Origin: Mesosutterella porci
GTDB lineage: Bacteria > Pseudomonadota > Gammaproteobacteria > Burkholderiales > Burkholderiaceae_F
Assembly (NCBI RefSeq): GCF_022134585.1
Contig: NZ_JAKNCT010000004.1
Span: 124,001-188,000, forward strand
Direction of reading: 5' to 3'
DNA: 64,000 bases
This document shows, piece by piece, positions 52,709 to 59,068 of the stretch (position 1 is its first letter; each line of letters starts with the position of its first letter). The translations under genes were made by a program, and so were the position numbers. Under the pieces are notes generated by a model. The model saw only the letters and a list, made by a program, of their open reading frames with translations, was not told where the DNA came from and ran no database searches.

Positions 52709-52805
52709 GGCGGCGGTTCTCCTCGCGGGGAAAAAGGAAGCGTTTCCGGCGGAGCCGGGGGTAGAAGGAGGGCGGCTCTTCCCGGCCCCGCCCCTGCGGC
52801 TTATC

Positions 52806-53756
52806 TTAATGTAGCGCCGACGGCAGCACGAGCGAGCGCACGTTCACCTTTCTGGCCATCATGCCGTTGTCGACGAGGAACTTCTGGTCCTCTTCGAGCC
52901 CCTTCAGATCCTTTTCCGTGAGGTTGTCGTAGTAATTCGAGCGCTTCGCGAGGGCCTCGGCCTGGGCAAAGCTGATGCCGTGCTCCTTCGCGCCGATTTC
53001 AACCGCCTCCTTCCAGTGCGTGCGGATCCACTTCAGGGTTTCCCGCTGCACCTGCACGACCTTCTCGACGGCCTCCGGGCTCTGGTCGGCAAAGCCCTTC
53101 CTCACCGTCATCACCAGATTCACGTTCACCAGGCCCGTGGCGCGGGTGATCACCCGGCAGCCCGACTCCTCGGCCTTCACAATGGCGGAGGCCGCAAGCA
53201 GAGCCGCGTCCGCCCGGCCGCTTGAGACCGCCGAGAGCGCGGCGGGGATGCTCATCGAGATGAATTCGACGTCGGAGGCCTTCATGCCGTTTTTAACGAG
53301 CGCGGCCACGAGCGTCTGGTGCAGCACCGTGCCGCGGGGCCCCACTACCTTTTTGCCCTTGAGTGCGCGGATCGAGTCCGGACCGCCCTTTTTCGCGACG
53401 ATCGCGAAATTCTCCGACGGGTGCGCGACGCCGCTGGCGATAAGTACCGGGTTGCCCGCGCCGTTGGCCATGAGAAGGGAGGCGGTGTTCATGACGGCCG
53501 AGATGTCCACGGCGCCGGCTGCCATCGCCTGGCTCTGCTGGGAGCCGGAGGTGATGGTCTTCCAGTTCACTTTGACTCCGTCCTTCGCGAAGGCCTTCTC
53601 GAGCAGCCCCTGCTGCTTCATCACCATGTTCTGAAGATTGAAGGGAGCCTTCACATAGACGATGTTGAGTTCCTTGGGCATAGCGGCGAGCGCGGCGCCG
53701 GAGGCGGTGAAGATTGCCGCGGCGGCAAAGGCCGCGGCCCAGTGCTTGAGGTTCAT
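52806..53756 (-). CDS. SsuA/TauA/NitT-type ABC substrate-binding protein
   Basis: 316 aa with signal peptide ending SGAALAAM. Two-lobe type II binding protein of the NMT1/SsuA group: KELNIVYVKAPFNLQNMVMKQQGLLEKAF, SGSQQSQAMAAGAVDISAVMNTASLLMANG and LKGKKVVGPRGTVLHQTLVAALVKNGM. Family substrates include sulfonates, taurine, nitrate, pyrimidine precursors and aromatic acids. Third gene of a leftward permease-ATPase-binding protein unit whose promoter has a Fur-like box, so a metal-linked ligand is possible. Confidence 0.85.
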   Translation of the reverse strand: MNLKHWAAAFAAAAIFTASGAALAAMPKELNIVYVKAPFNLQNMVMKQQGLLEKAFAKDGVKVNWKTITSGSQQSQAMAAGAVDISAVMNTASLLMANGAGNPVLIASGVAHPSENFAIVAKKGGPDSIRALKGKKVVGPRGTVLHQTLVAALVKNGMKASDVEFISMSIPAALSAVSSGRADAALLAASAIVKAEESGCRVITRATGLVNVNLVMTVRKGFADQSPEAVEKVVQVQRETLKWIRTHWKEAVEIGAKEHGISFAQAEALAKRSNYYDNLTEKDLKGLEEDQKFLVDNGMMARKVNVRSLVLPSALH

Positions 53757-53762
53757 AAAAAT

Positions 53763-54527
53763 TCACTCCTTGGGTTGAATGCCGCTGAGGCTTGGTTGAA
53801 GAAAAGTTGCGAGGATCCGGTCGCTCAGTCCGCCCAGTCCCGGCGTGGACAGGGTCCTCGGGTAGGGGAAGGGGACGTCGAAGGTCCGCAGCAGCCTCCC
53901 CCCGCCGATTTCGTGGACGTGCCGCGCGAGCAGCACCGCCTCGGTGACGTCGTGGGTGATGAGCAGCGTCGTCGCGGGCCGCTCGGCGTGCACCCGGACG
54001 AACTCCCGATAGAGGCTGTGGCGCGTGAGCGCGTCAAGCGCCCCGAAGGGCTCGTCCATGAGAAGCACATCGGGCGAGCCGACCAAGGCCCGGGCGAGCC
54101 CCACGCGCTGCGCCATCCCTCCGGAGAGCTCTCTGGGATAGGCCTCTTCAAATCCGGAAAGCCGCACAAGCTCCAGGATTTCGCCGCACCGGCGGCGCCG
54201 CTCCGGGGCCGGCAGCCGGCGCACCGCGAGCTCGATGTTCTCCCGCACCGTCATCCAGGGAAAGAGCCGGTGCTCCTGGAAGACGACCCCGATCCGGGGC
54301 GAGGCGGGCTCGCCCGACGCCCCCTCGAACCGCACCCGGCCGGTCTCGGCCCTCTCGAGTCCGGCGATGATCCGCAGAAGCGTGGTCTTTCCGCAGCCGC
54401 TTTCGCCCACCACGGCAGCGATTTCCCCGGGCTCGGCCCGGAGCGAGAGGTTCTGAAGCGGCCGCACGGCGCCCCGCGGGGTCTCGAAGGTTTTGCACAG
54501 GCTTTCGCAGATGAGGGCCGCCTTCAT
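53763..54527 (-). CDS. SsuB/TauB-type ABC transporter ATP-binding protein
   Basis: 254 aa. Walker A GESGCGKTT, Q-loop VFQEHRLFPWMTV, signature LSGGMAQRVGLARAL, Walker B VLLMDEPFGALDALTR and switch His in LITHDVTEAV; the EHRLFPW and FGALDALTR wording is typical of the nitrate/sulfonate/taurine importer class. Starts 4 bases inside the permease gene end and ends 6 bases before the binding-protein start. Confidence 0.9.
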   Translation of the reverse strand: MKAALICESLCKTFETPRGAVRPLQNLSLRAEPGEIAAVVGESGCGKTTLLRIIAGLERAETGRVRFEGASGEPASPRIGVVFQEHRLFPWMTVRENIELAVRRLPAPERRRRCGEILELVRLSGFEEAYPRELSGGMAQRVGLARALVGSPDVLLMDEPFGALDALTRHSLYREFVRVHAERPATTLLITHDVTEAVLLARHVHEIGGGRLLRTFDVPFPYPRTLSTPGLGGLSDRILATFLQPSLSGIQPKE

Positions 54528-55279
54528 CGTCCGCCGCTCCTGATTCTGGCCGAAGCGAGGCTCAGAAGCGCCTGAAGCGCTGCGTCGGCCGCCACGCCGA
54601 GGACCGCGATCGTAATGATGCCCACGAAGACCGCATCAGTCTTCGAGAGCTCCGCTGATTCGCTGATGAGAAAGCCCAGCCCCGAGGACGAGGCGATGAG
54701 CTCCGCGCCCACCAGAGCCCTCCAGCTGTAGCCGAAGCCGAGCCGCAGGCCCGTGAGGATTCCCGGCAGCGACGCGGGCAGCGTGAGGCAGCGGAAGCGC
54801 TCGAAGGGTGAGAAATGCAGCAGCTGCGCCACTTCCTTAAGTCCTGGATCCACGCTCCGCACAGCGGAGAGCGCGTTCATATAGACGGGAAAGAAGCTTG
54901 CGAGGAAAACAATCGCAATCTTCGGGGCCTCGTCGATCCCGAGCCACAGGATGAGCAGCGGCACAAGCGAGAGCGGCGGGGTCACCCGCAGTGCCTCGAG
55001 CAGGAGGCTGCCCGCGTGGCGCGCGTTCTCGTGGCCCGCGAGGAAGACCCCGAGCCCGACGCCGAGCAGCGCCGAAAGTACGAATCCGGTGAAGGCGCGC
55101 CGGGCCGAGGAGGCGATGTGCGCGGCAAGCGTCCCGTCAGAGGCGAGCGCGCAGAAGGCCGCGAAGACCGATTCGGGCGTGGGTAGCAGGATCGCGGGGA
55201 TGCGGCCGCTGTGCGAAGCCCCCTCCCAGAGGGCGAAAAGCAGCGCCGGAAGCACGAGATAGAGAAGCCTGCGCGGCAT
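54524..55279 (-). CDS. SsuC/TauC-type ABC transporter permease
   Basis: 251 aa, six membrane helices. LLPTPESVFAAF, ALRVTPPLSLVPLLILWLGIDEAPKIAIVFLASFFPVYMNALSAVRSVDPGLKEVAQLL (the conserved EAA-neighbouring segment of this class) and the EAA loop LPASLPGILTGLRLGFGYSWRALVGAELIAS. First gene of the leftward operon; its ATG is 20 bases from a Fur-like box. Confidence 0.9.
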   Translation of the reverse strand: MPRRLLYLVLPALLFALWEGASHSGRIPAILLPTPESVFAAFCALASDGTLAAHIASSARRAFTGFVLSALLGVGLGVFLAGHENARHAGSLLLEALRVTPPLSLVPLLILWLGIDEAPKIAIVFLASFFPVYMNALSAVRSVDPGLKEVAQLLHFSPFERFRCLTLPASLPGILTGLRLGFGYSWRALVGAELIASSSGLGFLISESAELSKTDAVFVGIITIAVLGVAADAALQALLSLASARIRSGGR

Positions 55280-55298
55280 GGTTCGGCTTGAATTAAAT

Positions 55299-55317
55299 GA
55301 GAATGATAATTGATTAT
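55299..55317 (-). promoter_or_regulatory. Fur-like box of the SsuABC-like/FmdE-like operon
   Basis: GAGAATGATAATTGATTAT on the plus strand: the first 12 bases match the Fur consensus at 11 positions, and GATAAT/ATTAT give the expected hexamer pattern. It lies 20-38 bases upstream of the permease start, in the promoter zone. Confidence 0.6.
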
Positions 55318-55449
55318 ATACGACAAGGCGGCTTCCTATTCTAATCGCAGGGCCCGCGGTCCGCCCAGGCTGTCATCAGAGCATCACGGAATGTTGCTAA
55401 AATTCGGCCGCAGTCGGTAAGCCTTGAAAAGGCAGGGGGAAATAAGACA

Positions 55450-56460
55450 ATGACGCTGGGCCCGGGCTGGGACATCATCGGGGACGTGCACGGACACTTT
55501 GAGCTGCTCGAGCGGCTTTTCGACTCGATGGGCTACGAGCGGTCCTCTCCCTACGTCTGGCGCCATCCTTCGGGCCGCAGACCGCTCTTTCTGGGCGACA
55601 TGATCGATCGGGGCGACTTCGAGCTCACCACGGTGCGCACCGTGATGGCGATGACGCGCTCGGGTTCGGCCCTCGCCCTCATGGGCAATCACGAGTACAA
55701 CGACCTCTGCGACTGGCTGGGGCTCGAGAATTTCCACCGCGGCGAGCGCCACGTCTCGTTTCTGCGGCGCATCCAGAACGCTCCGGACTTCGAGGAGGTT
55801 CTGGACTGGATGATGTCGCTGCCGCTCTGGCTCGACCTTGGGCCCCTGCGGGCCGTGCACGCCTGCTGGGATCCGGAGGCGATGCGCACGGTCTCTCAGG
55901 CCCTGGGCGGCTGCCGCATGAGCGAAGCGCTGTTCCGGCGCTTCAATCCCCCGCGCGGGGGCGAGACGCAGCGCGGGGCCCGGAGGGTGCATGACGCGCT
56001 CGAGCGGGTGCTTTCAGGCATCATGCTCGCGCTGCCGCCCGGGGTCACCTACCGAAGCCGCCGCGGCAAGCTCCTGCGGCGCGTGCGCATCCGCTGGTGG
56101 GACGACCGGGCCGCGAGCTATCGCGCCGCGGCTTTCATGGAGGCGCCCGAGCGCGTACCGCCCCTGCCGCTTGAAAAGAGCGTGTGCGTCTTCAAGCCCG
56201 AAAAGCCCACCTTCTTCGGTCACTACAACCTTTGCGGACTCGAGCCCCGGCCCGTGTCTGAATTCGCCGCCTGCGTGGACTACGGAGCGGGCAGCGGCGG
56301 CGCGCTCACCGCCTACCGCTGGTGCGAGGACGAGCCCAGGCCGCTTAAGGACGAGCGCTTCGGCCAGGTCGGCAGCGGCGCAGGAGCGCAGCGCTCAGCC
56401 TTCCCGTTCCTCGAGGTTTTTCAGGAACCGGGCGATCGCCTGCGGCTCGCGCACGCCTAG
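55450..56460 (+). CDS. PPP-type (Shewanella/ApaH-like) metallophosphatase
   Basis: 336 aa. Ser/Thr-phosphatase-like metal motifs: IIGDVHGHFELLERLF, LFLGDMIDRGDFELTTV, ALMGNHEYND and FFGHYNLCG. It belongs to bacterial PPP enzymes related to diadenosine tetraphosphatase/PrpE; the substrate may be a nucleotide or phosphoprotein. AGGGGGAAA upstream of ATG 55450. The last 22 codons overlap the convergent response regulator by 66 bases, so the C-terminal tail (after about residue 314) may be a read-on extension caused by loss of an earlier stop. Confidence 0.82.
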   Translation: MTLGPGWDIIGDVHGHFELLERLFDSMGYERSSPYVWRHPSGRRPLFLGDMIDRGDFELTTVRTVMAMTRSGSALALMGNHEYNDLCDWLGLENFHRGERHVSFLRRIQNAPDFEEVLDWMMSLPLWLDLGPLRAVHACWDPEAMRTVSQALGGCRMSEALFRRFNPPRGGETQRGARRVHDALERVLSGIMLALPPGVTYRSRRGKLLRRVRIRWWDDRAASYRAAAFMEAPERVPPLPLEKSVCVFKPEKPTFFGHYNLCGLEPRPVSEFAACVDYGAGSGGALTAYRWCEDEPRPLKDERFGQVGSGAGAQRSAFPFLEVFQEPGDRLRLAHA

Positions 56461-57033
56461 CTTGCGTATGATCGCGGCGCGGTGCCCCTCGGCCGTGCGC
56501 ACCGTGATGCCGATCCTCTCGCCCACCTGCCGGTTGGTGAGTCCCGCTCCGATCAGGGCCGCCACCTCGCGCTCACGGTCGGTGAGCGTCGAGACCCGCG
56601 CGCGGATGTCGCCCAGCAGCAGGCTGCCGCCCTCTCCGAGCCGGCCCCGGTCAACGGCCCTCGCGATCGCCTCGAGGATGCGCTCCTGCTCGACCGGCTT
56701 CTGGACGAAATCGACCGCGCCTTCGCGCATCGCGCTCACCGCCATGTCAATGTCGCCGTGGCCCGTGAGGAAGATGACCGGGAGGCGGTAGCCGCGCACG
56801 TTCATCTCGCGCTGCAGCTCGAGCCCCGACATTCCGGGCATGCGCACGTCGATGATGGCGCAGCCCGGCACCGAGGGTGCGTCTTCGGTGAGGAATTCCT
56901 GCCCTCCCGCGTAAGTCCTTATCCTCCAGCCCTCGGCCTCCAGCATGAACTGGAGCGCCTCGCGGATCGCTGGGTCGTCATCCACGGCCCGGATGAGGCT
57001 GCCTTTCTTCAGTTCTTCAGGGACGTTTGTCAT
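56395..57033 (-). CDS. FixJ/TtrR-like response regulator
   Basis: 212 aa. The N-terminal receiver has acidic pair DDD (18-20), phosphoacceptor D62 in IIDVRMPG, the switch Thr in FLTGHGD and K in VQKPVE. The C-terminal LuxR-type HTH is LTDREREVAALIGAGLTNRQVGERIGITVRTAEGHRAAIIRKL. VDFVQKP and the Q-linker are typical of the FixJ/TtrR/TodT group. It overlaps the kinase gene by 4 bases and so forms a two-gene unit with it. A likely target is the divergent Tat-aconitase at 59069, which has a FixJ-like palindrome upstream. Confidence 0.92.
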   Translation of the reverse strand: MTNVPEELKKGSLIRAVDDDPAIREALQFMLEAEGWRIRTYAGGQEFLTEDAPSVPGCAIIDVRMPGMSGLELQREMNVRGYRLPVIFLTGHGDIDMAVSAMREGAVDFVQKPVEQERILEAIARAVDRGRLGEGGSLLLGDIRARVSTLTDREREVAALIGAGLTNRQVGERIGITVRTAEGHRAAIIRKLGVREPQAIARFLKNLEEREG

Positions 57034-58859
57034 GTGAGCTCCTTGTCCTGACTGGCATTTCCTAGTCCTCGCTCCGCCTTTTCAAGCGGCAGGAACACCC
57101 AGGCGGTGACGCCCCGGCTCCCGGAGGATTCATAGGAGAGCCGCCCACCGTTTTTTTCGATGATCGCTTTCACGATGAGGAGTCCCAGCCCCAGGCCTTC
57201 GGCCTTGCTGCTCCTGAAGCTCGCCCCGGGGTCCGCGAGTAGCTCGAGCTCTTCGCGGGAAAGCGCCGGCCCGTTGTCCGAGACCGAGAGCAGCGCGTGG
57301 GTCGCGTTCTGGCTGAGGAGAATCTCGACAGCTGCGTCGGACTGGCTGCGAACCGCCTCCGCCGCGTTTTTGATGAGGTTGTAGGCGACCAGTTCCATCT
57401 CCAAGGGGTCGCCCGTGAAGGCGATGCGGCCGGTGTCCGTGCGGGAGATCCTAGGGTGCAGGGTGCTCGAGGCCTCGAAATTGGCCTGTGCGCGGCTCAC
57501 CGCGTCGTTGAGGAGGAAGGACTCGCGCCGGGAGCTGCGCGACCTCGCGTAGGCGCGTACCCGCTCCACGATGTCGCTCGCCCGCTGGGTCTGGGTCTCG
57601 ATACGGTCGAGCGCGAGCGAGAGCTGCTCGGGGGAGGCCGAGCCCCGCCGCACGAGCGAGCGCAGACCCTGCGCGTAAAGGGCGATCGCCCCGAGGGGCT
57701 GACGTATCTCGTGCGCGAAAATAGAGCAGAGTTCGCCCACGATCCCGATCTTTTCCATCGTGCGGATCTTTTCGTTCGCCGCGCGGGCGCGGGCCTGGTA
57801 GTTCTTCTGGACTCGCAGCGCCTCTTGCAGCTGTGCGGTGCGCCGCTTCACGAGTACCTCGGTGCGAAGCGCATGGGCGGCCAGCCCCGCAACGAGCATC
57901 AGCGCGATCACGATCCCGGGCCAGAAGGCAGCGAGGAACCGCTTTACGGACCATTCGCGGAGGTACGCGTAGGGACCGCGCCGCAGCGTCCGGTAGAGCT
58001 CGTCGACCTGCCGGAAATCGGTCGCGATGCTCCAGTAGAGGCCGCTTCGGGTGGGCGGCATGTCGAGCACCGCCGAGGCGACGAGCTTCGAGGTGTCGGG
58101 CCGGATCCCGGGTGCGGTCGAGATGGTCCAGGTGGGGTAGAGGTTGCTTGAGCGCAGGCACCTCCCGGAGTCCGGCCTCGGGTCGACCACGCGGAAGAGA
58201 CCGCGGTCCGCGGGGTTCGCCCGCACGTGGTCTTCAAGCCAGCACTGCCTGAAGATGCCGATGTCCACTTCGCCACGGCGCAGCGCCTCGAGGATGGAGC
58301 CTGCACCGAGGCCTCCGCCGTAGAAGCGGGTTTCGGAGAAGAAGCGATCCGGGTTGCCGCCCTGGCGCGCCACTTCGCCCAAACCCACGAGGTAGCCCAG
58401 AAAGGCGGTGGGAGAGGAGGCGCCGAGCCTCTTTCCCGAGGCATCCATGAGGGTGCGAACCGAGGAGTCCGAACGCACCACGAAGGCCGACCCGTCGTTC
58501 TGGTTGGGGTCGGGGTTCTCGATCGAGGCGACCGTGGCAAGCGCGCTTGCCCCGAAGGGCACCATCGTGCGGCAGAAGCCCGAGGACGCGAGGAAGACGT
58601 CCACCTCACTTTTCTGAATCGCGGAGGCGAGCTCCGAGAGGCTGTAGCGCTTCACGAGGACGTGCTCGGGCTCGAGGTTCTTTCGAAGCGCCTCAAGCGT
58701 GTCGGGGATGATGAGCTCGTTGTGCGAGGGGCTCGTGTAGTCGACGATGCCCACTGTCACGTCGGGCCGCACGGGCAGCGCCGGCCAGGCGGCTTCAGCG
58801 GCCCGGACTGCGAACGGCAGCAGGGCGATGGCGGCAAGACAGAAGGCTCGTATAGGCAT
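57030..58859 (-). CDS. TtrS-like sensor histidine kinase with PhnD-type periplasmic domain
   Basis: 609 aa. Signal sequence (1-20); a PhnD/TtrS-type periplasmic binding domain at about 33-290 (VTVGIVDYTSPSHNELIIPDTLEALRKNL, EVDVFLASSGFCRTM, ALRRGEVDIGIFRQCW); a membrane helix at 311-332; a coiled coil; HisKA with H383 in IFAHEIRQPLGAIALY; then N-box NLIKNAAEAV and G-boxes SDNGPAL and GLGLGLLIVKAIIE. The architecture equals that of TtrS, the tetrathionate sensor, but no ttrBCA genes are present. The binding domain sits in the periplasm, where the neighbouring Tat-exported aconitase would act, so an organic acid ligand is suspected. Confidence 0.88.
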   Translation of the reverse strand: MPIRAFCLAAIALLPFAVRAAEAAWPALPVRPDVTVGIVDYTSPSHNELIIPDTLEALRKNLEPEHVLVKRYSLSELASAIQKSEVDVFLASSGFCRTMVPFGASALATVASIENPDPNQNDGSAFVVRSDSSVRTLMDASGKRLGASSPTAFLGYLVGLGEVARQGGNPDRFFSETRFYGGGLGAGSILEALRRGEVDIGIFRQCWLEDHVRANPADRGLFRVVDPRPDSGRCLRSSNLYPTWTISTAPGIRPDTSKLVASAVLDMPPTRSGLYWSIATDFRQVDELYRTLRRGPYAYLREWSVKRFLAAFWPGIVIALMLVAGLAAHALRTEVLVKRRTAQLQEALRVQKNYQARARAANEKIRTMEKIGIVGELCSIFAHEIRQPLGAIALYAQGLRSLVRRGSASPEQLSLALDRIETQTQRASDIVERVRAYARSRSSRRESFLLNDAVSRAQANFEASSTLHPRISRTDTGRIAFTGDPLEMELVAYNLIKNAAEAVRSQSDAAVEILLSQNATHALLSVSDNGPALSREELELLADPGASFRSSKAEGLGLGLLIVKAIIEKNGGRLSYESSGSRGVTAWVFLPLEKAERGLGNASQDKELT

Positions 58860-58869
58860 CTATTTCAAA

Positions 58870-58971
58870 AGTGGTAGATCAAACGGCATTTGACGTCCGT
58901 CAGACTACGTAGTGGTTGATCGGCAGAACAATGTAAGCCATCAGGAGCCGCCCCCATAGGAAGACCTATGG
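58870..58971 (+). promoter_or_regulatory. Candidate response-regulator sites between the kinase and the aconitase
   Basis: Perfect palindrome ACTACGTAGT at 58904-58913, which contains TACGTAG as in the FixJ box (GTAMGTAG). Direct repeats AGTGGTAGATC (58870-58880) and AGTGGTTGATC (58911-58921) are 41 bases apart, close to four helical turns. An inverted repeat CCATAGG-AAGA-CCTATGG (58954-58971) lies nearer the aconitase start. Functions inferred from position between divergent genes. Confidence 0.45.
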
Positions 58972-59068
58972 CCGAACAGCGCCGGAGATGATCCAGATTT
59001 TCACAGAAAAAGAGCGTGGCCAGGAGCCCGGACAAAAGGCGATCCGCCCGCTTTCAGGAGAACATCAG

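Noticed and set aside
56988-59068. Tetrathionate respiration locus (ttr)
   Set aside because: The kinase and regulator have the TtrS/TtrR layout, but no TtrA, TtrB or TtrC gene is present; the neighbour is aconitase.
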